Below are positions 17,957 through 26,049 of a stretch of 64,000 nucleotides of DNA, in pieces. Origin of the DNA: Streptomyces puniciscabiei (lineage in GTDB: Bacteria > Actinomycetota > Actinomycetes > Streptomycetales > Streptomycetaceae); NCBI RefSeq assembly GCF_006715785.1, contig NZ_VFNX01000002.1, positions 62,001 to 126,000 on the forward strand, given 5' to 3'. Each line of letters starts with the position of its first letter. The stretch's first letter is position 1. The notes beneath the pieces are model-generated. The model made no database searches, was not told the DNA's origin, and worked only from the letters and a program-made list of their open reading frames with translations. Made by a program: the position numbers and the translations under genes.

Positions 17957-18360
17957 CCCGGCGATGTCGCGCACTCCCACACGATGCCGTGCTCTCCCGA
18001 CTGGTGGACTCCACTCGATGGAGTGGATGCCGGGCATCGTCGGTGTGCACCACGGCATCGGGTGCGCATCCACTCGGTGCGGTGGTGCGCACCGGTGCGG
18101 CCGGCGGCGCGGGAGTGGCGTGCATCGGATGGACTCGGTGCGGTGGAGCGGGCCGGTGGAGGGGCAGCGGGATTCCCCTTGACACAGGACGTGGTCAAGG
18201 GGCAGTACGCCGGGTGGATGGACTGCATCGTCCCGGCGATGTCGCCCACTCCCCGGCCGGTGGTCTCCACCCAGTGGAGTGGATGCCGAGCACGATGTCG
18301 ACCACTCCACTCAGTGGAGGGGAGTCCACCGAGTGGAGTGGATGCGCGGCATCGGGTGCA
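17957..18360. repeat. Cluster of CTCCAC/GTGGAG dyads and imperfect repeats
   Basis: CTCCACCCAGTGGAG near 18271 and CTCCACTCAGTGGAG near 18305 are perfect 6-3-6 dyads. ACTCCACTCGATGGAGTGGA near 18008 is a related dyad. GTGGATGC follows the motif repeatedly, and CCCGGCGATGTCGC-CACTCCC occurs twice (about 17958 and 18232). The cluster lies between the SpoIIE-type gene start and paralogue B. No gene is visible in it. Confidence 0.6.
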
Positions 18361-18412
18361 CTCAGTGGCCGGCCTCCCGGCCGTGGTGCGGTCCGGGCTC
18401 CTGTAGGCGGTG
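18330..18412. repeat. Copy 2 of the paralogue flanking repeat
   Basis: Matches 12416-12500 in the order GAGTGGATGCGC, GGCATCGGGT, CAGTGGCCGGCCTCCCGGCC and GGTGCGGTCCGGGCTC, followed in both places by the paralogous coding sequence. Confidence 0.6.
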
Positions 18413-18958
18413 CCCTTGTTGGTCGTTCTCGCGCACCGTGTGCGGCCTCTCGGCATCGTCGCGGTGCGCGTAGCGGTCCATCGTGGCGCGGGCCTGGTCG
18501 GCCGCTGCGGTGAAGGCGTCCCCGAGGTGGCGCAGCCGCTCGGCTGTGAGATCGAGGGCTTCCACGTCGGTGTGGGACTCCCGCAGGGCCCGCAGCGCCG
18601 TCAGGTCGACCGCCTCTTGGCGGCCGCGCTCCTGCTCCTGGTCGTCGTACTCGGGGCCGGCCGCCTCGGGAGCGAGCAGCTGCTCGGGCATCGCCTCCTG
18701 CTGGTGCCAGGCGACGTCGTACGCCCGGCCGCGCGTGGCGACGGTGGAGCGCAGCTTCTCGCGGACCGCAGCGCCGGCGAGGACAGCCCGTTCGTACTGC
18801 AACGGCACGCTGCGGCGGGTGAAGAGCTGGGCGAGGGCGATCGTTTCGGGGCAGGCGATGGCTTCGCCGGCCAGGGCGGATCTGCACCCATTCTCGATCT
18901 TCACTGCGTTGGAAGTATCGACGCCTCTCTGGCGGGCCCCATAGGATGCGGCGCTCAA
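18362..18958 (-). CDS. Unknown paralogue B
   Basis: 198 codons open from TTG 18958. The conserved part starts at VPLQYERAVLAG and ends at DRYA, as in paralogue A (12560), then runs on 33 residues (HRDDAERPHTVRENDQQGHR and more) because the stop of A is not kept. The first 60 residues (IENGCRSALAGEAIAC and IALAQLFTRR) are unlike A, so the true N-terminus is uncertain and the copy may be truncated. It is mostly helical and charged, with no membrane segment or known motif. Divergent from the zinc-ribbon membrane gene at 18992. Confidence 0.45.
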   Translation of the reverse strand: MSAASYGARQRGVDTSNAVKIENGCRSALAGEAIACPETIALAQLFTRRSVPLQYERAVLAGAAVREKLRSTVATRGRAYDVAWHQQEAMPEQLLAPEAAGPEYDDQEQERGRQEAVDLTALRALRESHTDVEALDLTAERLRHLGDAFTAAADQARATMDRYAHRDDAERPHTVRENDQQGHRLQEPGPHHGREAGH

Positions 18959-18991
18959 TTAAACCGCGATCAAGCAAGGAGGGGGCGCGGG

Positions 18992-19741
18992 ATGCTCCTG
19001 ACGTGTCGGAAGTGCCGGCAGCGTGAAGTTGCTTTTGACGGGATCAAAGGGCTGTGTCCGGTCTGTCAGCAGGAGAGCGACTTGTCGAAGCCGCCTCAGC
19101 GTCGCGGGCGCAACGCCACGGCGGCGTTGCTGGTCCAGTCCAAAGTGAGTCCCGGGCGGGTTTCGATGACGGGCCCACTGCTCACGGTACTGGCTGCAGC
19201 CGCGGCCGCCATCGTCAGCGAGGCCGTGCGGTTCTCCGCCGAGCGCATGCGGGCCCACCAATGGGCCTTGGCCGCCGCTCACAATGGCTACGACCGGCAG
19301 GCTCTGCACAGCGCACTCCAAACGATCAACACCACGAGCATGTTGCGCTTCGTGGTCTTCATGGCAGTTCTGTACGCCTACCAGCGGTGGGCGCGCGCCG
19401 GCCACGCGAACGCCATGTCGCGCACCGACATCGGGCTGGGCTGGACCAGGGCCCTGCCAGGCGGCCGCGGAGTCGTCTGGACCTACGGCGCGTGGTTCCT
19501 GTCGGTTTTCGCCGCGGTCTACGTCTCATTTATGATCAACTCCGACCTCCAAACGCCCGGCGACTACGAGACCGCGGCGAACGTCGACGCCATATACAGC
19601 CTGGTCCGCATAGTCCTGGCCGTCCTACTGAGCGTGTTCGTCGTGCAGTTGACCCTCGGGCTGAACAAGCTGCTGGCCACGCCACAGACGATGGACGTGA
19701 CCGATCGGCCCATCGAGCTGCAGACCATCGACGAGGAGTAA
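18992..19741 (+). CDS. Zinc-ribbon membrane protein, possibly DUF4328-like
   Basis: 249 residues from ATG 18992 with AAGGAGGGGG upstream. A four-cysteine zinc ribbon starts the protein (CRKC at 5-8 and CPVC near 25). Four hydrophobic segments follow (VSMTGPLLTVLAAAAAAIVS; LRFVVFMAVLYAYQRWAR; TYGAWFLSVFAAVYVSFMI; LVRIVLAVLLSVFVVQLTLG). The order resembles small DUF4328-type proteins, but I am not certain. The role is unknown, perhaps membrane sensing. It is followed at 19764 by a transposase remnant. Confidence 0.7.
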   Translation: MLLTCRKCRQREVAFDGIKGLCPVCQQESDLSKPPQRRGRNATAALLVQSKVSPGRVSMTGPLLTVLAAAAAAIVSEAVRFSAERMRAHQWALAAAHNGYDRQALHSALQTINTTSMLRFVVFMAVLYAYQRWARAGHANAMSRTDIGLGWTRALPGGRGVVWTYGAWFLSVFAAVYVSFMINSDLQTPGDYETAANVDAIYSLVRIVLAVLLSVFVVQLTLGLNKLLATPQTMDVTDRPIELQTIDEE

Positions 19742-19763
19742 CTTCGTCGCGCCGCAACCGTCG

Positions 19764-20020
19764 CTAATCTGCGGCGGCGCCAGATCAAGCACACGATCCC
19801 GGAGCCCAGGGACCAGCGTGCCAACCGTCGGCGGCGCGGCAGTATCGGCGGCCGTCCGACGGGGTTCGACAGAGAGATCTACCGGCGCCGCAACGAAGTG
19901 GAACGGACGATCAACCGGTTAAAGATCTTCCGTGCGGCCGCGACTCGTTACGACAGGAGAGCCGACGTCTTTCACGGGACGGTCACCGTCGCCTCGATCC
20001 GGCTATGGCTGCGTACGTAG
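19764..20020 (+). pseudogene. IS5-family transposase C-terminal remnant
   Basis: Reads LRRRQIKHTIPEPRDQRAN, GGRPTGFDREIYRRRNEVER and TINRLKIFRAAATRYDRRAD up to WLRT before TAG 20018. The N-terminal two thirds, including the first two catalytic acids, are missing. Confidence 0.8.
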
Positions 20021-20032
20021 GTACGCTCGGGC

Positions 20033-20515
20033 CTACTCCAGCGTGCGTTCGGCCTCATCCGGGACCCAGGGGAAGGGGACGTTGGGCCATCGCGCGGCGG
20101 CCCACGCGTCGAGATCGACGGCGAGCACGGCGTCGATGAAGACCTGCGGCGGTCGGTAACCATGATCGGTGACGTAGTGCGTGATCAGGAACGGAGCGGC
20201 ATGGGCGACCCCAGGCTCGCCCGGGATCCGAACCTCCCCGTTCCCTTCCGGAGCCTTCTCCTCAAGGCACAGGTCGCATTCGTGCACCCCGAGGCAGACA
20301 TTCATCCACTGGACCTGCTGAACAGCCTTCAGCTTCTCCACAAACGCGGTGGGGACCGGTCCCGTCGAGTACGGCTTGCCGGCTTCCAACCACCCAATGC
20401 TCAGGCGCGTGTACGCCGGGCGGTACCAGAGTGCGTAGAAGCCCGACTCCCTGTCCGTGAACGCATCCTCGTCCTGGTAGTCGTACTCGCTGAGATCTGC
20501 GTAGAACACCCGCAC
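20033..20515 (-). CDS. Hypothetical protein, DUF7919-like
   Basis: 160 residues from GTG 20515, or GTG 20509 for a shorter form. It begins with the pattern FYADLSEYDY and continues with LSIGWLEAGKPYSTGPVP and a CLGVHECDLCLEE cysteine cluster (C-x6-C-x2-C). It resembles a Streptomyces hypothetical family that I recall as DUF7919 (YADL start, GWL-x-G, TG-x-VP, CxxC); the name is from memory. The stop codon is the TAG formed where the transposase remnant ends. Its place between that remnant and a terminal-repeat-like end suggests mobility. Confidence 0.65.
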   Translation of the reverse strand: MRVFYADLSEYDYQDEDAFTDRESGFYALWYRPAYTRLSIGWLEAGKPYSTGPVPTAFVEKLKAVQQVQWMNVCLGVHECDLCLEEKAPEGNGEVRIPGEPGVAHAAPFLITHYVTDHGYRPPQVFIDAVLAVDLDAWAAARWPNVPFPWVPDEAERTLE

Positions 20516-20572
20516 ATCATCGCCGCACCGCGTCCTTGACGCCCAAGCGAGCCACGACCCATCGGACAGTCC

Positions 20573-21019
20573 CTAGTGGGCGGAATCCGGCAGGACGGTT
20601 TCAGCGACGGCGATAGTGCCCTGGGCGATCGCGCAGAGCGTCTGGGCCCCATCGGAGCTCATCATGAAAAGGTCGCAGCGGCAGACAACCCGAGTGCGGC
20701 CGGGGCGCACGACCCGGGCATGGGCCCGGAGTACCTCGCCCCGGGCAGGACGTAGGTAGTCGATGGTGTAGCCGGCGGTGAGCAGCCCAGGGCCGGCAAC
20801 CGTGCCAGCAGCGAAAGTGAGCGCATTGTCGGCGGCGTAGCTGAGGACACCGCCGTGGACGAAGCCGTTCTGCTGGCGCAATTCGTCGCGGACGTCCAGC
20901 TCCAGGACGGCGGCGCCGTCTCCGAAAGCCGTCAGCCGGGCGCCGAGGTAGATGCTGAAGGGCTGTGAGGCCAGCACCTTCCGGGCGAGTGCCAGATTCG
21001 GGGTGTATGCCTTCACCAC
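20573..21019 (-). CDS. PaaI-type hotdog thioesterase
   Basis: 148 residues from GTG 21019 (or 21016). GFVHGGVLSYAADNALTFAA is the hotdog helix motif with HGG and an Asp, and TIDYLRPARGEVLRAHARVV is the next strand pair. Probably an acyl-CoA thioesterase. Its TAG stop (20573-20575) lies in the terminal CTAG of the neighbouring IS end, so the native last residues may have been replaced. Divergent from a MarR gene, with a palindrome between them. Confidence 0.8.
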   Translation of the reverse strand: MVKAYTPNLALARKVLASQPFSIYLGARLTAFGDGAAVLELDVRDELRQQNGFVHGGVLSYAADNALTFAAGTVAGPGLLTAGYTIDYLRPARGEVLRAHARVVRPGRTRVVCRCDLFMMSSDGAQTLCAIAQGTIAVAETVLPDSAH

Positions 21020-21027
21020 AACCTCAC

Positions 21028-21039
21028 TTCACTAGTGGA
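21028..21039. promoter_or_regulatory. Candidate MarR operator
   Basis: TTCACTAGTGGA contains the perfect 8-bp dyad CACTAGTG (21030-21037). It lies just upstream of the thioesterase start (21019) and 43 bp before the MarR start (21082), where an autoregulating MarR repressor would bind. Confidence 0.45.
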
Positions 21040-21081
21040 CTGAGCATCGCGTCGCACGGCTCGCCCTGTCAAGATCGGATC

Positions 21082-21510
21082 ATGCCGCCTGATCCTGACC
21101 CACGCCTGTTCTTCCTCCTGCAGCGGGCTGCACACACCCTGCGTCTGGCCGCGGACCGCCGCTGCCTGGCCGCCGCCGGTGTCACCACCGCCCAACTCGG
21201 TGCCCTGTTCGCCGTGCGAGACCAGCCGGGCCTGACCCAGCAGGGACTCGCCCGCGCCCTCGGCCTGCGCCAGTCCGCGGTGACGCCGCTGGTCGGCCGG
21301 CTCACCGCTGCCGGGCTCGTGGCCAAGAGTGCCCACCCCCACGAACACCGTGCAGTCGTACTGCAGCTGACGCACGCGGGCGCGGTGGCACTGCGCAACG
21401 CCGGTCCAGAAATCGACCGGTTCAACGCGGAAATGCGCGATCTCCTCGGCGACGACGGCTTCACCCATGCCGCGGCCGCGCTGCACAAGCTCGCGCACTG
21501 GCGCGCCTAG
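21082..21510 (+). CDS. MarR-family transcriptional regulator
   Basis: 142 residues from ATG 21082. The winged helix-turn-helix is clear: LTQQGLARALGLRQSAVTPL, then VGRLTAAGLVAK, with HEHRAVVLQLTHAG as the wing. The ribosome site is weak (AAGATCGG). It is divergent from the hotdog thioesterase and probably controls it, reacting to an aromatic or acyl ligand. Confidence 0.85.
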   Translation: MPPDPDPRLFFLLQRAAHTLRLAADRRCLAAAGVTTAQLGALFAVRDQPGLTQQGLARALGLRQSAVTPLVGRLTAAGLVAKSAHPHEHRAVVLQLTHAGAVALRNAGPEIDRFNAEMRDLLGDDGFTHAAAALHKLAHWRA

Positions 21511-21921
21511 CCATGTCGGGGATCGTGCATCTGGAGTTGCGCGGTCGAAAGCGGGTGGGCGAACGCTCGCGTCGCGGTGCGCACCACTGCGGCTCTCCCC
21601 CTGTGCAGCGGCGTCCCTCGAATCGATCTTGGTACGGATAGGCTCGGTGGACATGGCACGGGTTGCGGTAGTGGGTGCGGGAGCGGTGGGCGGCGTTGTG
21701 GCCGCGGAGCTGAGGGCGGCCGGCCGGACGGAGGTGACCGCTTGCGTGCGTGCGCCGCTGGGCGGGTTGCGCATCGTACGACCCGACGGGTCGGCTCTGG
21801 AGGCGTCTGTTCCTGAGGTCACCGAGCCCGCCCAGGTATCGGCGGTGGAGTGGGTGATGCTGGCGACCAAGGCCTACTAGGACTTGGTCGGCCGATCATG
21901 TAACTGACTACTGATCAGATC

Positions 21922-22864
21922 GTGGATGTGAGCATGGGGCGGGGCGATTTGACGGATGCGGAGTGGGATCGGCTGCGGCCCTTCCCGCCGGTCAGCAAGG
22001 GGCGTTGTGGCCGGTGGCGGGATCACCGGCAGGTGATCGACGGGATCCTTCACCGAGTACGGACGGGGGTGCAATGGCGCGATCTCCCCGAGCGGTTCAG
22101 GCCGTCGAAGACAGCCTACGAACGCCACCGGCTGTGGTCGGCCGACGGCACCTGGTAGCGTCTGCTGCAGAAGGCCAGGCCGCGGCCGATGCTGCGGGAG
22201 AGATCGACTGGGACATCGCGGTGGACTCCACCGTCGTGCGCGCCCATCAGCACGCGGCCGGTGCCCGCACCGAACCACCGCCGGCGCCCGCTTCACAGGG
22301 GGCCGAAGTAGTGGAACATCGGCGCGAAACATCGTGGCGGAGTCTGCTCGCCCGGCTGGTGGAGGTGGTGCAGGAGGTGAGGGCCTGGGCCGCTCGCGCT
22401 GCGGGTTCACCAGCAAACTCCACCTGAGCGCGGATGGCCGCTGCCGCCCGCTGTCCTTGGTCGTCACCGGCGGACAACGAGCGGACTGCACCCAGTTCAA
22501 GGCCGTGCTCGAAAGGATCCGCGTTCCGCGCATCGGGCCGAACCGGCCACGCACGAAACCCGACAGTCTCGCGGCCGACAAGGGATACAGCAGCAGTCCG
22601 TGCCGCACCTACCTGCGGCGCCGGGGCATCCGGCACATCATCCCGGAGAAGGGCGACCGTAAGGCCGCCCGCGTGCGCAGAGGCTCGCGCGGCGGACGGC
22701 CACCCGGCTTCGACGAAGAGCGGTACAAGAAGCGGAACACCGTGGAGCGGGCGATCAACAGGCTCAAAAGGTCCCGGGCCGTGGCTACCCGCTATGACAA
22801 GCGCGGCTACGTCTTCCTCGGCACTGCCACTGCGGCGGCCCAGGTCATGTGGCTCCGTACATGA
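21922..22864 (+). pseudogene. IS5-family transposase, nonsense and frameshifted
   Basis: Frame 1 (MGRGDLTDAEWDRL to RHRLWSADGTW) ends at TAG 22156, where related proteins have Glu. Frame 2 (AAADAAGEIDWDIAVDSTVV) and frame 3 (from about 22334: GRSRCGFTSKLHLSADGRCR, LAADKGYSS, FDEERYKKRNTVERAINRLK, VMWLRT) complete it. Two frame changes and one stop mean it cannot make active transposase. Confidence 0.8.
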
Positions 22865-22874
22865 TCGGCCGGAC

Positions 22875-23174
22875 CTAGTCACGGGGTTCCGCGAGAAGGT
22901 CGTCCACCACATGACATCGAATTGTGGGGAGGTGCTCAGCGATCGCCTCACTCATCATGGCTTCCCCTTCGGGGTCCACGTCTGGGCACCCCTCGCGAGT
23001 GGCGGCATCCGGCCACCGTGCGTACGCCACCCAGGTGCCGTCATCGGCCTGATGCAGACGTGATCCGTAGCTGCCGCAGTGCTTGTGCATCGCTTGTGTC
23101 ACGCGGTGCCAACCAGCTGCGAACTGCTGCTCCTTGCCTTCGTGCAAACGCCACCGGTAGATCACCGCAAACAT
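22875..23174 (-). CDS. Antibiotic biosynthesis monooxygenase-like small protein
   Basis: 99 residues from ATG 23174 with a strong GGGGGAGG site. The sequence FAVIYRWRLHEGKEQQFAAG, then HKHCGSYGSRLHQADDGTWV and YARWPDAATRE, has the dimeric alpha/beta-barrel pattern of ABM-type small enzymes and stress proteins. The last codons (LLAEPRD) run to a TAG supplied by the CTAG at the internal IS end, so the C-terminus may be altered. It is enclosed by the mobile unit and probably moves with it. Confidence 0.7.
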   Translation of the reverse strand: MFAVIYRWRLHEGKEQQFAAGWHRVTQAMHKHCGSYGSRLHQADDGTWVAYARWPDAATREGCPDVDPEGEAMMSEAIAEHLPTIRCHVVDDLLAEPRD

Positions 23175-23483
23175 GACACGACCTCCCCCTTTGACCTCCG
23201 CGCCTCCGGAATCCGGTGGGCGTGCCCTGCATACCCACCACACTCCAGATCGGGACTGTACATGCCAGCCTATTGGGTGGGGGCGGTCTCTGACGATCGC
23301 AACAAGGCCACCGCCGCAGCCGGCGGATCCGGCCCTGGACATGATCGGCCGGACAAGTCCAGACGGCCGCAGCGGAACCGTGGCTCAGCCGACTGTGCGG
23401 TGCGGGCACCAGGGTCGTGGTGCTGCAGAACGGCGTGGAGCACCGTGAGCGCGTCGCGCCGCTGGTCGGCGCCGCCCGCGTCC

Positions 23484-23741
23484 TTCCGAGCGTACATGGA
23501 ACTGGACCGGCGCGGCGCCGAACTGCTGTTGCAGGTTCTGACCGAGCGGGAGGAGAAGAACAGCGTCGCCATCGCCTCCAACGAGTCGTCCGGCGGATGG
23601 ACGAAGACGTTCACCGATCCTCGCCTCTAGGCGGCCATCGTCGACCGCCTCACCCTCAACGGCACCATCATCGAGACCGGCACCGACTCCTACCGGCTGG
23701 TCAGCACCCGAGCCCGCGCCGAGCAGGTCGAAGCTGGCTGA
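23484..23741 (+). pseudogene. IS21-family helper (IstB-like) C-terminal remnant
   Basis: Reads AYMELDRRGAELLLQVLTER, VAIASNESSGGWTKTFTDPR, stop TAG at 23628, then AAIVDRLTLNGTIIETGTDS and YRL. This is the end of the IstB AAA+ helper of IS21 elements. The amber codon replaces a cysteine, and the ATP-binding N-terminus is missing. Confidence 0.75.
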
Positions 23742-23800
23742 CTGACGTCTCATGCTGGTCCACTGCTCGTTGCGGCGGGCCGGCCAAGCTCACGGCCCAT

Positions 23801-24340
23801 TCATTCAAGGAGTGCGAACGACGCCCGCTGTTGCCACTTCGCGCCGTCATACACCATGAGGTCAACTGACGAGACCTGGGACGCGCAGGGAAGTCCGCCG
23901 AGCAGGTCAGCCTCGATCTCATCCAGAACTGCATCGTCCTGACCGTCAGTGACGGTCAGGTGGGGCACAATCTCGGTGAACTGGCCCCCATAGGGAGGCG
24001 CTTCGGACCACCGGTAAGCGATCACCTCAGTGAGCCGCCGCAACTGTGCGTCTGGCTCAGGAGCGAGATACAGCACCCCTGGAAACCGCCCACAGCTCTC
24101 AAACTGCAGGTCAAAGGCATGATGGCTGCCGAGCACATCAGTGAGAGCCGAGCGGACACGCGCATCTATTCGGCTCTCGTCGAGGAACGGGAAAAGCACC
24201 GTGACATGTGCTGGTACTCCTGCTCGGGCTGATGGATCGAACCGTTCACGCCATGCGCGGACGGCCGGCTCCGCGTCCGGGATCCTGACGATGAGTCCTG
24301 TCTGGCCTGCCTGAAGCCTGCTGGTGCGGTCGTCCTCCAT
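23801..24340 (-). CDS. 2'-5' RNA ligase-like 2H phosphoesterase
   Basis: 179 residues. The two catalytic HxTx motifs of the 2H superfamily are present: HVTVLFPFLDESR near residue 44 and PHLTVTDGQDD near residue 127, about 83 residues apart as expected. Such enzymes open or close 2',3'-cyclic phosphates of RNA or nucleotides; the real substrate is unknown. Start ATG 24340 chosen because family members begin shortly before a GLIV strand; the ribosome site is weak. It stands alone. Confidence 0.8.
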   Translation of the reverse strand: MEDDRTSRLQAGQTGLIVRIPDAEPAVRAWRERFDPSARAGVPAHVTVLFPFLDESRIDARVRSALTDVLGSHHAFDLQFESCGRFPGVLYLAPEPDAQLRRLTEVIAYRWSEAPPYGGQFTEIVPHLTVTDGQDDAVLDEIEADLLGGLPCASQVSSVDLMVYDGAKWQQRASFALLE

Positions 24341-24629
24341 GACACCGCATGCTGCCACCTCAGAAGCCGACGACAGCACTCATTATGCGTCCATGATCAT
24401 GAGCAGTCCGCGGCACGGGACGAGCCGGCGGCTCCGGAGCACAACTGCCCTCATTTCCCCCATGAACATCCAGACGGCCGACGATCACCAAGCGCCTCCG
24501 AACCCCATGAGCAAACGCTGTCGATTGCAGTGAACGAAGCCACGACACCTCGGTGTCGGAACGACCGCAGGAGCGCGGACGGTTCCAGTTCGGCGATGGT
24601 GCCCGTGTTCGGAACTGTTCCGGCACGCG

Positions 24630-25490
24630 TCAGTGGGCCTTGACCTCGTCGACGTCCAGGCCGCGGTCGACACCGTGTGAGATCACGTTCTGCCCGGGTT
24701 CAGGCCGCAGAAGTGTGCCGTCCAGATAGACCTCGACCTTGTCCGCTTCGAACGAGACCAGATCGTTGATCTTGTCGACCTCTCGGTAGGCGTTGCGGTA
24801 CGACCAGGCGGCGCGGCGCGCCTCACCGATGTCGTAGTAGTCACACAGGCCCTTGTAGGGACAGAAGGTCTGGCCTTCGACCGGACGGAGTCGGGACTCG
24901 TCGATGTCGGCGCGCGGGACGTACCAGCGCGGGGCGAAACCGGACTCGAAGAGCACGACGGCGTACTCCGAGCGGGCAATCACGGTGTCGCCGAGGCGGA
25001 CTTCCAGGGTGCGGGATGTGTTGCGGATGTCGATGCGGTGGTACGGATCCGCGGCGTGTCCCAGGATGCGTTCGTCCTCCTCGTAGAAGGCGTCCATGGC
25101 CCGCCGGGCGAAGGCGATGCGGCCCTGGAGTACGGAGGCGTGACCGGGCAGCGCGGTGAATTCCCAGGCGGCGCGTTCGGTGGTGCGGTCGCCGGCCTGC
25201 ACCGCGTACCAGACAGTGTCGCCCAGGTCCTTGTGGTGGGTGACCTTCTCGCCGGCGACCAAGGCCTGCGCGTCGACGTCTTCGCGGGGGAAGTAGGCGA
25301 CGGGATAGCGGCCCGGTTCGTGGAGCAGGATCACGTTCTCGCTGTCGGCGATCCAGGCACCGTTGAATTGTACGCGCATGCGGCGACGCAGCCGCTCGGC
25401 GAACAGGAGGCGCTCGGGAAGGGGTTCGAGGGTGAGGAAGTGTCCGATGGCGCCTGATGAGAGGGGGCCTTGCTGCCAGGACAGTCCCAT
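24630..25490 (-). CDS. Tandem DUF427 protein
   Basis: 286 residues from ATG 25490, with GGAAGGA upstream. It holds two DUF427 domains. The first (about 35-125) has RVQFNGAWIADSENVILLHE and AYFPREDV, the second (about 165-265) has VRLGDTVIARSEYAVVLFES and WYVPRADIDE then TFCPYKGLCDYYD. DUF427 is a small beta-fold domain of unknown role, common in actinobacteria and fungi. The doubled form is a known architecture. The frame lies downstream of an ATP-binding protein gene in the same direction. Confidence 0.85.
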   Translation of the reverse strand: MGLSWQQGPLSSGAIGHFLTLEPLPERLLFAERLRRRMRVQFNGAWIADSENVILLHEPGRYPVAYFPREDVDAQALVAGEKVTHHKDLGDTVWYAVQAGDRTTERAAWEFTALPGHASVLQGRIAFARRAMDAFYEEDERILGHAADPYHRIDIRNTSRTLEVRLGDTVIARSEYAVVLFESGFAPRWYVPRADIDESRLRPVEGQTFCPYKGLCDYYDIGEARRAAWSYRNAYREVDKINDLVSFEADKVEVYLDGTLLRPEPGQNVISHGVDRGLDVDEVKAH

Positions 25491-25560
25491 GGCGGGATTC
25501 CTTCCGGGTGCGGGGTGCGCGGGTGGCCGCACCCCGGGTGGGGTGGCTCCTTCTTGACGG

Positions 25561-25979
25561 TCAGGGTGCGCATGAGCAGCGGGACGTTCGGGCCTCGGGC
25601 CGGCGGAAGCACGTCCAAACGGCGTTGCCCTTGCCGCCGCTGAGTGCCTGGACTCCCCAGTCGTCGCACAGCTCTTGGGCATTCCTCGCCCGGCTTCCGC
25701 GCTCAGCGAGGCGGGCGGGATGCGCACGCGGGAGCGGCGCGCGCTGTCGTGGACTTCGACGTGGAGGCAGTCCGGGTGCCGGATGAGACGGACCATGGAG
25801 GCATGGCCGTTCGGGCTTCCGTGCCGGACGGCGTTGCCGGCCAGTTCCGAGACACAGGTCCGGATGTCGTCGCCGCGTCGGCATCCGCCCCAGCTGTCGA
25901 GCGCCTGCATCGCGAAGTCGCGGGCCGCACCCGCGGTCTGCGGGGTGGCGCTGAAGGTGTGTTGGGCGAGGTGTCGCAT
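25561..25979 (-). pseudogene. HATPase-type regulatory protein, frameshifted
   Basis: From ATG 25979 (AAAGGAC upstream) the frame reads FAMQALDSWGGC, then DIRTCVSELAGNAVRHGS (the N-box of GHKL ATPases), VRLIRHPDCLHVEVHDSARR and AGRG. Near 25690 it changes to AQELCDDWGVQALSGGKGN and AVWTCF, the normal end of this family. One base appears lost or gained in the G2 region. Intact members are serine/threonine anti-sigma-type kinases or stand-alone regulators. Confidence 0.75.
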
Positions 25980-26049
25980 GGCAGGTCCTTTGCCGGCTGC
26001 GGCGGCAGGGGTGGATGTATGGTCCGCAGCCGCCCCGACGCCCTGTGCG

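Larger units (their letters stand above)
19764..20577. mobile_element. IS5-type remnant with an enclosed gene
   Basis: A transposase C-terminus (19764-20020) is followed by an intact minus-strand gene (20033-20515) and then by 20557-20577, which matches the right end of the 13062-13940 element at 17 of 21 positions and also ends CCCTAG. The left end of the element is not seen. Same order as the other two passenger-bearing units. Confidence 0.55.
21881..23359 (+). mobile_element. IS5-type element carrying a monooxygenase-like gene
   Basis: The 21-bp ends at 21881-21901 and 23339-23359 are inverted copies agreeing at 19 positions (GACTTG-TC-GGCCGATCATGT). A third, shorter copy of the right end lies inside at 22859-22878. 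Order: left end, transposase (broken), internal right end, minus-strand gene at 22875-23174, outer right end. The unit splits a reductase gene, which defines its outer limits precisely. Confidence 0.8.
21653..23490 (+). pseudogene. Ketopantoate reductase-like gene split by an IS unit
   Basis: The 5' part (ATG 21653 to 21877) reads MARVAVVGAGAVGGVVAAEL, a Rossmann GxGxxG start, to VEWVMLATKAY. The 3' part starts at CAG 23360 and reads QTAAAEPWLSRLCGAGTRVV then VLQNGVEHRERVAPLVGAAR. Removing 21878-23359 joins TAC to CAG in frame, giving the ATKAYQT and VLQNG motifs of 2-dehydropantoate 2-reductase family proteins. After VLPSV the gene runs into an IS21 helper remnant near 23484, so it is broken twice. 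Confidence 0.8.

Noticed and set aside
16593..18182. 529-codon open frame opposite the SpoIIE-type gene
   Set aside because: Antisense shadow of a well-supported multi-domain gene.
17957..18360. Possible CRISPR array in the GTGGAG repeats
   Set aside because: Repeat copies are imperfect, of uneven spacing and without unique spacers; no cas gene is present.
21878..23362. TAG/CAG as a 3-bp target duplication of the reductase insertion
   Set aside because: The two triplets differ, and TAG may belong to the IS end itself, so no duplication is claimed.
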